Of a DNA stretch of 64,000 nucleotides, positions 43,040 to 53,500 are shown piece by piece. A program made the position numbers and the translations under genes. Under the pieces are notes generated by a model that was given only the letters and a program-made list of their open reading frames with translations, made no database searches and had not been told where the DNA came from. Where the stretch lies: contig JBBSRC010000004.1 of assembly GCA_038243395.1 (NCBI GenBank), positions 1 to 64,000 of the forward strand. The letters are read 5' to 3'. How positions within the stretch are numbered: the first letter of the stretch is position 1; each line of letters begins with the position of its first letter. The stretch is from Gelidibacter sp038243395 (lineage in GTDB: Bacteria > Bacteroidota > Bacteroidia > Flavobacteriales > Flavobacteriaceae).

Positions 43040-45280
43040 TTGAAAGCACTACTTAAAACAATAGAATTATTCCTAAAAAGTTCCCACTTTTATAGAGGCC
43101 TCAGATTGACATTTTCGGTGGTAACGCCATTGTTCGTTCTTAATTTCTTAGGTTATTTTGAGTTTGCCCCTGCCATTGTTATGGGCGCTTTTTTAAATGC
43201 TCCCGGAGACATTCCTGGAAGTTTAAAGCGCACGGTCAATGCTATTTTAATCAGCATTGGCTTGACGATGATTATCACTACCATCATTCTATTTTGCAAA
43301 CCCTACCTGCCTCTTTTAATTATAGCGCTGGCGGTCATTTCGTTTAGTGTATCCCTGATTTCCGTTTATGGATTTAGAGCTTCCATGGTATCCTTTTCTG
43401 GGTTACTTGCGATGGTATTGGCGTTTGCAGTTCAGAAAGAAACCGCCTATGATATTTTAGTACATGTGTCATTGATGGGTTGTGGTGGACTATGGTATTT
43501 GTTAGTGTCATTCTTGTTTAGAAAACTATCGCCCAAAAAAGATGAAGTTCAGTTTTTATCGGACACTTTATCTCTTATTAGTGAATATCTTAAAATACGA
43601 GCTCGTTTATTGACCAAAAAAACAAAGCGGCAAGAGCTGATGAAACAAGCGCTTGTTCTGCAGAGTCAAATCAATGAAAAACACGAGACCTTAAGAGAAT
43701 TATTATTGATGGAGCGGAAACGGTCAGGACGATCTCATTATGATGAAAAGCACTTACTGATTTTTATTTCTTCGATTAATATTTTCGAACTTATTGAAGC
43801 GAAACATATCAATTATAAAGAAATAGATCGATTGTTCAGCGATAAGAAATACATCAAAGCTTCCCGAAAGCTAAATAACGTTATGGGAAATCATTTGAAG
43901 ATCCTATCTGATTTGTTGATCCAAAACGATAACATTCCAGATAATGATCGCTCATTGAAGGCACTTTCAAAAGTAAAAGAAAACATTGCCAACTATATTG
44001 AAGACATCAAACTTCCAAAAGCACGAGAAGGTGCTTTACTGCTTCGGAATCTTTATGATTATCAAGAGCAAATTTTTCAAGAAATCAACGCGATCCATCG
44101 TGTCATGACCAATGTTAATGACGCTTCAAAAATATCTTTAAAACGGCAGAATGAGAGCCAATTTTTAACACTTCAGGAATATCGCCTGAACGTTATTGTG
44201 CAAAACTTCAGTTTTAGTTCTACTTTATTCAGACATGCGTTACGATTCACCGTGTGCATAATTTTTGCGTTTATCCTCGGAACTCTTTTAGACATCCGAA
44301 ACACCTATTGGATTCTCTTGACGATTATTGTGATTATGCGTCCCAATTATGGACTGACTAAAGAGCGCTCCAAAGACCGAATTATTGGAACACTCATTGG
44401 CGCTGCCTTTGCTATTGGAATTGTTTTGCTAACCCAAAATGTGGTGGTATATGCTGTTTTAGCCATCATTTCATTGACCATGTCTTTCTCATTGATCCAG
44501 CAGAATTATAAATCGGCCGCAGCATTGATAACCATCAATATTGTATTTGTTTATTCGCTTATCAATCCTGATGCTTTTCAGGTCATTCAATATCGTGTGA
44601 TGGATACTATTATTGGTGCGAGTATTGCCGTAATCGCCAATTACGTCTTATGGCCTAGTTGGGAGGCTCTGAATTTGAAAAGTGTGCTCGTAGATGCTTT
44701 GGATAAAAATAGAAAGTATCTTCTAGCCACCCAAGAATTGTATTATGACAAGAAGGAGAATGAACTTAATTATAAATTAGCACGAAAGGAAGCTTTTTTG
44801 GCTATCAGCAACTTAAATGCTTCTTTTCAAAGATTGACACAAGATCCAAAATCCAAACAAACCGAGTATCAGCTAATTTATGGGATAGTCACATTAAACC
44901 AAACCATGGTGTCTGCTATTGCATCTATAGGCAGTTTTATAATAAACCATCAAACCACCCCAGCATCAAAAGAGTTTGATGCTTTAATTATAAGAATTGC
45001 CAATACGCTTCAAGCCTCCTGTTCTATTCTAAATAATGTTGATGCAGTTTCTGAAATCAAAACTATGGATGTTGAAAAAGCGCAGGAAAAACTCATGCAA
45101 TCTTATCACAGCCTATCTAAAGTGCGCGATGAAAATATTGAAAAAGGCGACACAGAATTGGATACGGAGACTTTACATAGTCTTCAGGAAGCCTATTTAA
45201 TTTCCAATCAATTGATCTGGTTAAAAACTCTTTCGGACACTCTAAAAAAGAGAACTTTAAAATATCGAGAGCTTCTGTAG
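43040..45280 (+). CDS. FUSC family inner-membrane protein (YccS/aromatic acid exporter type)
   Basis: A 746-residue protein with a duplicated layout: N-terminal hydrophobic block (about 20-170, six segments), a cytoplasmic helical region (about 180-390), a second hydrophobic block (about 400-540, with ILLTIIVIMRPNYGLTKERSKDRIIGT, the FUSC signature region) and a C-terminal helical region. The start is TTG at 43040; no nearby ATG preserves the first membrane block, and the -7 box at 43013 fits. Relatives include YccS and AaeB exporters. The substrate is unknown. A shared terminator follows at 45361. Confidence 0.88.
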   Translation: MKALLKTIELFLKSSHFYRGLRLTFSVVTPLFVLNFLGYFEFAPAIVMGAFLNAPGDIPGSLKRTVNAILISIGLTMIITTIILFCKPYLPLLIIALAVISFSVSLISVYGFRASMVSFSGLLAMVLAFAVQKETAYDILVHVSLMGCGGLWYLLVSFLFRKLSPKKDEVQFLSDTLSLISEYLKIRARLLTKKTKRQELMKQALVLQSQINEKHETLRELLLMERKRSGRSHYDEKHLLIFISSINIFELIEAKHINYKEIDRLFSDKKYIKASRKLNNVMGNHLKILSDLLIQNDNIPDNDRSLKALSKVKENIANYIEDIKLPKAREGALLLRNLYDYQEQIFQEINAIHRVMTNVNDASKISLKRQNESQFLTLQEYRLNVIVQNFSFSSTLFRHALRFTVCIIFAFILGTLLDIRNTYWILLTIIVIMRPNYGLTKERSKDRIIGTLIGAAFAIGIVLLTQNVVVYAVLAIISLTMSFSLIQQNYKSAAALITINIVFVYSLINPDAFQVIQYRVMDTIIGASIAVIANYVLWPSWEALNLKSVLVDALDKNRKYLLATQELYYDKKENELNYKLARKEAFLAISNLNASFQRLTQDPKSKQTEYQLIYGIVTLNQTMVSAIASIGSFIINHQTTPASKEFDALIIRIANTLQASCSILNNVDAVSEIKTMDVEKAQEKLMQSYHSLSKVRDENIEKGDTELDTETLHSLQEAYLISNQLIWLKTLSDTLKKRTLKYRELL

Positions 45281-45360
45281 CGATTGATATTGTTTTCTGC
45301 CTTATTTCTAATTTGATATATTATTCTTGAAAGGTAATATTCTTAAAATTCCCAATAAAA

Positions 45361-45390
45361 AAACCACTTCAGATACGAAGTGGTTTTGGT
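45361..45390. terminator. Bidirectional terminator between the FUSC and DsbD genes
   Basis: AAACCACTTC (45361-45370) pairs with GAAGTGGTTT (45377-45386) around 6 bases. T-runs lie on the 3' side in both directions, serving both convergent genes. Confidence 0.75.
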
Positions 45391-45467
45391 ATTTTACTTA
45401 TTTATTAATGGCTTGAATAACTTAAAGCAACACGCCTATCAGCTTGTCGATATCCTAGAATTCTATA

Positions 45468-47516
45468 TTATTCTTTTTCAAAAGCACCCACACCTTCTTT
45501 CATCCACTCCAAATATTCTTGAGTGTCCGGCGTATAACCCACAGGCTCGTTTAAGTTTTCCTCATCAAGGCCAATAAGTGCATAAAAAGGTTGGGTATTT
45601 GTTTTATATCTTATAGTCTGGAACTCGCTCCACTTTTGTCCGATGTATTTGAGTTGCTTTCCTGGCCTCAACTTTGACTCCATAACCTCATCGTCCTCAA
45701 GTTTACGTTTGTCATCCACGTATAAGGAAATTAACACCACTTCATTCTTAAGCATGTTAAGCACTTGGTCATTAGGCCAAACGTTCTGTTCCATCTTTCG
45801 GCAGTTAACACATGCCCATCCTGTAAAGTCTAACATAATCGGCTTTCCAACTTCTTTGGCATAGGCCAATCCTTTATCATAATCATTGAAAGCCAAGATT
45901 TGATGTGGTGCTAAAAGATGTGCACCTTCGGGGAGTTCTTCAGTTTCATTAGATGTAAATCCTCCGCCAGTTTTTGAATTACCAACACCATACGGTGATT
46001 CAGAATAATCCAATGGTGGCGGGAAAGCACTAATCAAATTTAGAGGCGCACCCCAAAGCCCTGGAATCATATAAATGGTAAAACTCAACACTAACAATCC
46101 AAGACTTAAACGTCCGACTGAAATATGCGTTAATGGCGAATCATGGGGCAATTTGATTTTTCCGAAAAGGTAAAAAGCCAATGCACCAAAAATAGCGATC
46201 CAGATAGCAATAAATACTTCACGCTCTAAGAAATGCAATTGTAGTACTAAGTCGGCTTGCGATAGGAACTTGAATGCAAATGCTAATTCCAAGAATCCTA
46301 AAACCACTTTTACCGTATTCAACCATCCGCCTGATTTTGGTAGAGAGTTCAACCATCCGGGGAAGGCAGCGAACAATCCAAAAGGAAGTGCCAAGGCCAA
46401 AGAGAAACCAAGCATTCCAATCATGGGTGCTATCCCGCCCGAAGTGGCCGAGAGCACAATAATATTACCTACAAAAGGCCCTGTACATGAAAACGAAACG
46501 ATGGCAAGCGCCAAAGCCATAAAAAAGATGCCGGTATAGCCGCCCCTATCTGCTTTACTATCAATTTTGTTCGCCCAAGATTGTGGTAGCATGATCTCAA
46601 AAGCGCCCAAAAAGGAGACCGCAAAAATCACAAGGATGAGAAAGAAGAGTAAATTAAAAGTAACACTTGTGGAAAACTCGTTAATGGCACTGGCACCAAA
46701 AATGGCCACCACTCCCGTACCGAGAATCACGTAAATTACAATAATACAAATCCCATAAATTATGGCATTTTTAATGCCTTGTGCTTTATTCTGACTTTGT
46801 TTGGTAAAGAAACTAACCGTCATTGGTATCAAAGGGAATACACATGGTGTAAATAATGCGATTAGGCCTGCGCCCATACCTAGTATGAAAATAGTCCAAA
46901 GACCCATATTATCCGAGTCTTGCTCTGATTTGTTACTTATAACCTTTGCTTTGCCAACATCGTCACTCGTTACCAGGGATGCATCCTTACTGTTTGGGTC
47001 TTGAAAATCTATGGCGTTGCTACCATCTGACCCACTCACAGCTGAACCAGTAACACTTCTAGCCTTGGTCAAATCAAATTCCAAATCAATATATGCCGGA
47101 GGTAAACAGCGCATGTCATCACACACCATAAATTCTACTTCTCCTTTGACTATTGAAAGTTCTTTATTAAGTAACGAAATCCTTTGTCTGAATTCAGCAG
47201 CATCCTCAAAAAACTTAATGTGCATATTGAAGACAGGATCATCCACCGTGCGTCCCTCCTCCTCGATAGTATTGCCTATAACCTCAACATCTTTACCGGT
47301 TTCGTAAATAAACGTGGTCGGAATTGGTCCGTTTTCAGGCACATCTTGCGAATACAAGTGCCAGCCTCTGTCTATTTTAGCTTTTGCGATAAGATCATAT
47401 TCTGTCTCGGATATTTTTTCAACTGACGTAGACCATTTAACCGGGTCCAAAACTTGGGCTTTCGCGACTGTCAATGTCAATGAAACCAATAAAAAGTAAA
47501 GAAAAATATTTCTCAT
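45468..47516 (-). CDS. dsbD: DsbD-type thiol:disulfide interchange protein
   Basis: A 682-residue protein that moves electrons from cytoplasmic thioredoxin to the periplasm. The signal peptide covers about 1-20. The N-terminal DsbD-alpha-like domain (about 25-155) has CDDMRC near its end. A Ser/Asp-rich linker and an eight-segment membrane domain follow (about 215-500), with LFTPCVFPLIP and VSFSCTGPFVG carrying the membrane cysteine pair. The C-terminal thioredoxin-like domain has CVNC (Cys569, Cys572). All three redox modules are intact. Reduced partners may be cytochrome c maturation or thiol-repair proteins. Confidence 0.93.
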   Translation of the reverse strand: MRNIFLYFLLVSLTLTVAKAQVLDPVKWSTSVEKISETEYDLIAKAKIDRGWHLYSQDVPENGPIPTTFIYETGKDVEVIGNTIEEEGRTVDDPVFNMHIKFFEDAAEFRQRISLLNKELSIVKGEVEFMVCDDMRCLPPAYIDLEFDLTKARSVTGSAVSGSDGSNAIDFQDPNSKDASLVTSDDVGKAKVISNKSEQDSDNMGLWTIFILGMGAGLIALFTPCVFPLIPMTVSFFTKQSQNKAQGIKNAIIYGICIIVIYVILGTGVVAIFGASAINEFSTSVTFNLLFFLILVIFAVSFLGAFEIMLPQSWANKIDSKADRGGYTGIFFMALALAIVSFSCTGPFVGNIIVLSATSGGIAPMIGMLGFSLALALPFGLFAAFPGWLNSLPKSGGWLNTVKVVLGFLELAFAFKFLSQADLVLQLHFLEREVFIAIWIAIFGALAFYLFGKIKLPHDSPLTHISVGRLSLGLLVLSFTIYMIPGLWGAPLNLISAFPPPLDYSESPYGVGNSKTGGGFTSNETEELPEGAHLLAPHQILAFNDYDKGLAYAKEVGKPIMLDFTGWACVNCRKMEQNVWPNDQVLNMLKNEVVLISLYVDDKRKLEDDEVMESKLRPGKQLKYIGQKWSEFQTIRYKTNTQPFYALIGLDEENLNEPVGYTPDTQEYLEWMKEGVGAFEKE

Positions 47517-48037
47517 TTGATAGTATTAATTAGGGTATTATCAATATTTAAAATAGAAAAAAACACGATTGTCACTTCTCTAACAACAAGACGTTCCAAA
47601 TACAGAATGCCCTTATAATAAAATGTTAAAATTTTTAAAAGGTGTAAAAATCAAGGTGCAAAGGTAAAAAAAAGAAACTGGAAGACATACTATTTGGATA
47701 GGTTGTGAGAGGTTTAACAAAGGATTTAAAATCATTATTTTGAGGAAGAAACTAAGTATTTCGACGAGCTCGGCAACCGCCGCTACACCTTCAGCACATA
47801 GAACTATCTAACTCGAATAAATGACTTCGTCGGGAATAAAGATCAGAAGATAAGCAGTTCAGTTTTCGTCAGCAATGAATTGAAGTTTGCAATGAATTGA
47901 TTATTAAATTGAACTAAAAGTATACTTGCTGATAACGACCTGAAACCTTTGTTTCTTCAAGTTTCCATGACGTGTAATAAGCATTAATCTGACAAGGAAG
48001 ATTTATACTGTATGATAAAAAACTATATGATTTACTG
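47517..48037. other. Spacer upstream of the DsbD gene
   Basis: It holds the DsbD-gene -7 box (47659-47666) and a dispersed-repeat fragment around 47756-47800 with words such as TTTCGACGAGCTCGG and ACCTTCAGCAC. No gene was seen, and no clear terminator for the TolC gene that ends at 48038. Confidence 0.5.
47659..47666 (-). promoter_or_regulatory. Putative -7 box for the DsbD gene
   Basis: Read on the minus strand this is TACCTTTG, matching TAnnTTTG. The implied leader to the ATG at 47516 is about 135 bases. Confidence 0.4.
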
Positions 48038-49357
48038 TTACTGTAAAGACAAATTCCCAGAAAGCTGTTTTAAAGTTACTTCTGAAAGTTTCGCCTGATA
48101 AATGGCATCGCTCAAGCGCAAAGTGGCGTTGATGTAGTTCAGTTGGGCCGTTCTAAACTCGATGGTTGGGATGGTTCCTATTTTATATTTAGCCAAGGTA
48201 ATATCAAGATTTTCTTTTGCTATTTCTTCATTGTTAGTTTCTAAATCAATTAAACTCAAATTGGTTAAATAGGTCTGAAACGCGGTATGTAATTGCGAAT
48301 TTATTGTTTGAGTTTGCCTCTCAATGACAATAGAAGAATTTTCAATTTGAAGCTTTGCGATTTTTTCATTGCGATTTTGATTGGAGCCATTAAAAATATC
48401 AATACTGGCCGCAAATCCATAATTCCAGCCTTGGGCATTATTTTTTGTGGTAAAACCCAAACTCGATTGTGCATCACTAAAGTTATAGCCAGAAACAGCT
48501 GAAATTTTGGGATATCGGTCGCCCTTAATTTGTTTTAATTCCAGTTCTGAAATTCGTTTATTGATCAGTGGTGCTTGTAGTTCTGGGTTTTGAATGGCTG
48601 CTAATCGCTCTAATTCTGATAATTCTAAATCGGTAGCAATCAATACCTCATCGTTAACCTTAAAATCAATATTCACATCACGTGCCATGATTTCGTTAAG
48701 CGTAATCTTGGTATTAATATAGCGCTCGTTTTGTCTTATATGAAGGGTCTTGTCCGTATTGAGATCCACTTTGGCATTAAGCACTTCCAATTTAGAGGCT
48801 TTACCAATGCTGAATCTGTTATCGGCAAGCTCCACGCGTTGTTCTGAAATAACCAAGGTGCTATCCAAAGCAGTTAATTGCTGCTGCTGTTGAACCAGAT
48901 CATAATAGGTAATCATCACATCACTCACACGATTCAAAACCGTGCTTTGCAGTTCTGCTTTGCCTAATTTTTCGAGTTCTTTCAATTGATCATAACGAGC
49001 AAACATTCTTAAGCCATCAAAAATGGTCCAGTCCAAGCCAATGCCGTAATTAATATTATTATTTTTAGCATTATCCAGTTCAATAACATTTCCGTCCGAT
49101 CGTGTTTGAGAGATATTCTGGATGCTATTATTAGTGGTGGCCTGAGCAAAAACTCGAGGAAGCATTCCTGCATACCCGGGACTTACACCCAGAGAATCTA
49201 CTTTTAACTCATTTTTCGCCAAACGAATATCGTAATTGTTTTCCAATGCGATTTCTACCGCCTCTTCCAACGTCAGCAATTCTTGAGCCTGGGTTTGGAA
49301 TGAAAACATTCCTAAACAGATACTTAGATATAATGACAAAATTTTACTCCCTTTCAT
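48038..49357 (-). CDS. TolC-family outer membrane channel of the second RND operon
   Basis: The exit duct for the HAE1-type pump encoded just upstream. The frame is open from TTG 49375, but ATG at 49357 gives a clean signal peptide (MKGSKILSLYLSICLGMFSFQTQAQ) and 439 residues, so it is preferred. It overlaps the pump gene end by 14 bases, indicating translational coupling. Two OEP repeats are visible, with ALENNYDIRLAKNEL near the N-terminus. The internal repeats and periodic Gln/Leu/Asn pattern are typical of TolC hairpin helices. Confidence 0.9.
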   Translation of the reverse strand: MKGSKILSLYLSICLGMFSFQTQAQELLTLEEAVEIALENNYDIRLAKNELKVDSLGVSPGYAGMLPRVFAQATTNNSIQNISQTRSDGNVIELDNAKNNNINYGIGLDWTIFDGLRMFARYDQLKELEKLGKAELQSTVLNRVSDVMITYYDLVQQQQQLTALDSTLVISEQRVELADNRFSIGKASKLEVLNAKVDLNTDKTLHIRQNERYINTKITLNEIMARDVNIDFKVNDEVLIATDLELSELERLAAIQNPELQAPLINKRISELELKQIKGDRYPKISAVSGYNFSDAQSSLGFTTKNNAQGWNYGFAASIDIFNGSNQNRNEKIAKLQIENSSIVIERQTQTINSQLHTAFQTYLTNLSLIDLETNNEEIAKENLDITLAKYKIGTIPTIEFRTAQLNYINATLRLSDAIYQAKLSEVTLKQLSGNLSLQ

Positions 49358-52300
49358 AACTCTCAATTTTATCAAATTCCGGATGGTGTTTACGCTCTCT
49401 CGACCACATCATATAGATTGATGGAATAACAAACAAAGTTAAAATAAGCGAAAACATCGTCCCTCCAATAATAACTACTCCCATCCCGATACGGCTTACA
49501 GAAGCTGCACCTAAGGAAAGTGCTATCGGTAAAGCACCCAAAGCAATAGTTAAACTGGTCATTAAAATAGGGCGCAGTCTGGATACTGACGCTTTCTGAA
49601 TCGCTTCGTGTTTAGCTACTCCTTCTTCACGAAGCTGATTGGCAAATTCCACAATTAAAATTCCATTTTTTGTGACCAGACCGATTAACATGATCGTACC
49701 AATCTGACTGAAGATATTCCAAGTCTGTCCAAATAACCAAAGCGAAAACAAAGCTCCGGCCACGGCCATTGGCACGGTTAATATAATTACTAAAGGATCG
49801 ATAAAACTTTCAAATTGCGCTGACAAAATAAGAAAGATTAGTAATAGCGCCAATCCAAATGCAAAAAGTGTGTTTGAACTACTCTCTACAAAATCTCGAG
49901 ATTCCCCACCTAAGTCGGTCGTAAACGAATCATCCAAAACTTTGCTTTTGATACTTTCCATGGCTTCAATGCCATCGCCAATACTCATGCCGGGTGCCAA
50001 ACTTGCGGAAACAGTTGCCGACATATAACGGTTGTTGTGATACAGTTGTGGCGGACTACTATGCTCTTCAGTAGTCACTAAATTATCCATTTGAATCAAT
50101 TGTCCTTTATCATTTTTCACGTACATCGATTTCAAATCCATCGGTTCATTACGATCTTTTTTATCAAATTGACCAATGACTTGATACTGTTTGCCATTCA
50201 TCATAAAATATCCAAAACGCTGTCCACTTAACGATAATTGCAACGTTTGCGCCACATCCAATACAGAAACCCCTAAACTCTTTGCTTTGTTACGATCAAT
50301 TGTGACGTAGATTTCTGGTTTATTAAATTTCAAATTCACATCGGTGTTGGCAAAAACCGGATGATTTTCGGCTTCATCCATAAACTCAGGAATTTTCTCT
50401 TGTAGTTTTTCAAAATTTGGTGCCTGGATAATATATTGAATTGGCATCCCTCCTCTTCTGTTCACGGCAATGGTCGGTGTTTCAGAAACACTAACACGGG
50501 CATTCTCATAACTCCTAGTCCATCGGGCGAGATCTTCAGCAATTTCCTTTTGACTACCATCGCGCTCGCTAGGATCAACCAATGAAATTGTAGCACGCCC
50601 ACTATTGACAGAAGAAGATCCCCAACCTGGAGAGGTTATAATCAAGCTTACTTTTTTTTCTGGAATAGAGTCATTGATTAAATCGGTCATTTCATCCATA
50701 AATCGATCCATATAATCATAGGAAGCGCCTTCTGGTGCCGTGACATTAAGACCAATATAACTGCGATCATCATAAGGTGCGGTCTCCTTCTGAAGTAAGC
50801 TATAAAACACGCCAATCATGATAATACATACCGCCAAAATCGGGAAACTCCACCATTTATTTTTCATGAATTTACCCAATGTACTTGCATAGGCATTATT
50901 CATTTTCACAAAATAGCGCTCTGTAAAATTGTAGAATCTTGATCGTTTCTGCTTTCCTGGCTTCATCATGTAAGCATTAAGCATTGGCGTTAATGATAAG
51001 GATACAAAGGCCGAAATCATTACCGCAGAAGCAATGACCACACCAAATTCCCTAAACAAACGCCCCACAAAACCCTCCAAGAATATAACAGGAAGAAATA
51101 CTGCTGCCAAGGTGACAGAAATGGAAATAACCGCAAAGAAAATCTCATTTGACCCTTTTATGGCCGCTTCAATAGGTGACATGCCTTCCTCTACTTTCCT
51201 ATAGATGTTTTCGGTAACCACAATACCATCATCTACCACCAAACCTGTGGCCAGAACAATAGCAAGAAGCGTTAAGACATTAATAGAAAACCCGAACATC
51301 CACATAATAAAAAACGTAGAAATCAAGGACACAGGAATATCAACGAGCGGACGCAACGCCATGGACCAATTCCTAAAAAACAAATAGATGACTAAAATCA
51401 CTAAAACAATAGAAATGGCCAAAGTTTCAACCACTTCCGTTATGGCGCGTTTTACAAACAAAGTATCATCAATGACGACATTCAGTTTAAAATCGGCAGG
51501 TAAATCTTCTTTCAGTTTTTCAAATTCGGCATAAAAACCTTCAGCAATCTCCACATAATTGGTTCCAGGTTGTGGCACAATTGCCAAAGCTATCATAGGT
51601 TGCCCTGAATCGCTCAACTTGGTTTCCATATTTTCTGCTTCCAAAGTCGCATTTCCGATATCACTAAAGCGCACCACTTTTCCACCATCAGCTAAAATAA
51701 TGATATCATTGAATTCTTCTTCGGTTGAAAGGTTACCTATCGTTTTTACGCTCAATTCCGTATTGGCTCCTGTCAATTTACCTGAAGGGAGTTCAACGTT
51801 TTGTGTCAATAATGCTTGTCTTACTTCAGCAACAGTAACGCCGTAAGACGCTAATTTTAATGGATCAATCCATAAACGCATCGCGTAGCGACGTTGCCCC
51901 CAAATTTGCACACTACTCACACCTGGAATGGTCTGTAAACGTTGCGCGAGCACATTATCAGCATAATCTGTAAGTTCCAAGATGTTTTTAATGTCACTTT
52001 GTACCGTCATCGATATAATGGCACGCGAATCAGCATCGGCTTTTGAAACTACTGGCGCTGCATCGATATCCTGAGGTAAACTTCTGATGGCTTGTGAGAC
52101 TTTATCCCGTACATCGTTTGCTGCTTCTTCAAGATCTTTACCGAGATTGAATTCAATACTGATTCTACTAGAGCCTTGATTACTTGAAGAAGTAATATTT
52201 CTAATCCCATCAATGCCGTTAATTGCTTTTTCCAGAGGCTCTGTAATCTGGGATTCGATAATATCGGCATTGGCTCCAGAATAACTTGTACTTACTGATA

Positions 52301-52433
52301 TTTGTGCAGGGTCAATGGATGGAAACTCCCGAACTCCCAGATAGGTAAAACCAATAATCCCGAAAAGCATGATGGTCAAATTCATCACGATGGTGAGTAC
52401 AGGGCGTTTGATACTTAAGGTGGATAAACTCAT
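49344..52433 (-). CDS. RND multidrug efflux pump, HAE1 (AcrB) family
   Basis: A 1029-residue proton-driven inner-membrane exporter of hydrophobic compounds. Family features include LGVREFPSIDP (32-42), the TM4 proton-relay pair Asp401-Asp402 in GLVVDDGIVVTENIY, and the late segment GLVTKNGILIVEFAN. All differ from the metal-type pump at 8289-11378, so the two pumps are separate subfamilies. It lies 8 bases after the adaptor gene and overlaps the TolC gene. Drug, bile-salt or lipid export is plausible; the substrate is unknown. Confidence 0.94.
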   Translation of the reverse strand: MSLSTLSIKRPVLTIVMNLTIMLFGIIGFTYLGVREFPSIDPAQISVSTSYSGANADIIESQITEPLEKAINGIDGIRNITSSSNQGSSRISIEFNLGKDLEEAANDVRDKVSQAIRSLPQDIDAAPVVSKADADSRAIISMTVQSDIKNILELTDYADNVLAQRLQTIPGVSSVQIWGQRRYAMRLWIDPLKLASYGVTVAEVRQALLTQNVELPSGKLTGANTELSVKTIGNLSTEEEFNDIIILADGGKVVRFSDIGNATLEAENMETKLSDSGQPMIALAIVPQPGTNYVEIAEGFYAEFEKLKEDLPADFKLNVVIDDTLFVKRAITEVVETLAISIVLVILVIYLFFRNWSMALRPLVDIPVSLISTFFIMWMFGFSINVLTLLAIVLATGLVVDDGIVVTENIYRKVEEGMSPIEAAIKGSNEIFFAVISISVTLAAVFLPVIFLEGFVGRLFREFGVVIASAVMISAFVSLSLTPMLNAYMMKPGKQKRSRFYNFTERYFVKMNNAYASTLGKFMKNKWWSFPILAVCIIMIGVFYSLLQKETAPYDDRSYIGLNVTAPEGASYDYMDRFMDEMTDLINDSIPEKKVSLIITSPGWGSSSVNSGRATISLVDPSERDGSQKEIAEDLARWTRSYENARVSVSETPTIAVNRRGGMPIQYIIQAPNFEKLQEKIPEFMDEAENHPVFANTDVNLKFNKPEIYVTIDRNKAKSLGVSVLDVAQTLQLSLSGQRFGYFMMNGKQYQVIGQFDKKDRNEPMDLKSMYVKNDKGQLIQMDNLVTTEEHSSPPQLYHNNRYMSATVSASLAPGMSIGDGIEAMESIKSKVLDDSFTTDLGGESRDFVESSSNTLFAFGLALLLIFLILSAQFESFIDPLVIILTVPMAVAGALFSLWLFGQTWNIFSQIGTIMLIGLVTKNGILIVEFANQLREEGVAKHEAIQKASVSRLRPILMTSLTIALGALPIALSLGAASVSRIGMGVVIIGGTMFSLILTLFVIPSIYMMWSRERKHHPEFDKIESYERE

Positions 52434-52441
52434 CAGCTTGA

Positions 52442-53500
52442 CTAATTCTTTAATTTCACTTTTACTGGCGTGCCATTTTTAAGTGACATCACACCCGAAG
52501 TTAAAATAGTATCTCCTACTTTAATTCCGGAAAGTACACGCACTTCACTATCTGTTCTTGCACCTGTTTCCACGATGACTTCTTTAGCCTTTCCATCTTC
52601 AGTTACAAATATTTTCTTTCCATTTTGTATCGGAATTAAAGCTTCTGTAGGAACGAGTAAAGCATCATCGACGACTTCAAGCGCCATTGTTATATTTGCA
52701 AAAGTGCCGGGATATAGTTTTCCCTCTTTATTCTCCGCGATCGCTCTCATTTTTAACGTTCGTGTGGCAATATCAACCTGAGGCTCTATAGCGTAAACTT
52801 TAGCCGAATATTCTTCTTTAGAATTGGAAGTAGTAAAAGTTAGGAGATTGCCTACTTTCATTTGTGAAGCATACTTTTCAGGAATGGCAAAAGTTATTTT
52901 TAGTTGACTTGTATTGACCAAATTGGCAATTAGGGTTGCTGGTGTAACATAGGTACCTTTAGAAATGGATCGCAATCCGATGGTTCCTGAAAATGGTGCA
53001 CGCACGGTGGTTTTCGATAATTGTGCGGCGATCAAATCAGATTGCGCACGGGAAGATTCAAAATCGGCGTTGGCCACCTCATACTCCTCTTGACTTATAG
53101 CCTGTTTTTCTAACAAGAGTTTGGCCCGTCTCTGATTTTCCGAAGATAATTGCTGCGCCGTTTTTACTTGAGATAATTGAGCCCGTAGCTCGATGTCATT
53201 CACGCGAAAAAGCACTTGTCCTTTGGACACTTTTGTGCCTTCTTCAAAATTGATACTTTCGACAATACCGGAAACCTCACTTCGAAGTTCGATTTCTTCA
53301 TTGGCTTCTAAAGTTCCTGAAATATTGATGTTATCTGCAAAGGTTTGTGCTTTAAGAATTATTCCCTCAACAGACATAATAGTGACGGTTCTTGTTGCGT
53401 TTTTTGGACTGCTAGTTTCGGAATTAGCGCTAATTCTATAAGCAATAAGCGCAATTATTCCACAAATAATAAGCGTGAAAAAAATGTATCTTTTTTTCAT
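52442..53500 (-). CDS. RND efflux periplasmic adaptor of the second operon
   Basis: A 352-residue membrane-fusion protein. An N-terminal hydrophobic anchor or signal (about 5-25) is followed by the lipoyl half (LRSEVSGIVESINFEEGTKV), a short coiled-coil hairpin (about 110-155), the second half with TVRAPFSGTIGLR, then beta-barrel and C-terminal domains. There is no lipobox cysteine, unlike the metal-pump adaptor. It is the first gene of the adaptor-pump-TolC operon. No TetR- or MarR-type regulator lies beside it. Confidence 0.92.
   Translation of the reverse strand: MKKRYIFFTLIICGIIALIAYRISANSETSSPKNATRTVTIMSVEGIILKAQTFADNINISGTLEANEEIELRSEVSGIVESINFEEGTKVSKGQVLFRVNDIELRAQLSQVKTAQQLSSENQRRAKLLLEKQAISQEEYEVANADFESSRAQSDLIAAQLSKTTVRAPFSGTIGLRSISKGTYVTPATLIANLVNTSQLKITFAIPEKYASQMKVGNLLTFTTSNSKEEYSAKVYAIEPQVDIATRTLKMRAIAENKEGKLYPGTFANITMALEVVDDALLVPTEALIPIQNGKKIFVTEDGKAKEVIVETGARTDSEVRVLSGIKVGDTILTSGVMSLKNGTPVKVKLKN

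Noticed and set aside
8289..53500. The two RND systems considered as one novel combined efflux system
   Set aside because: They belong to different subfamilies (metal-type versus HAE1), each has its own adaptor and TolC, and they are 32 kb apart.
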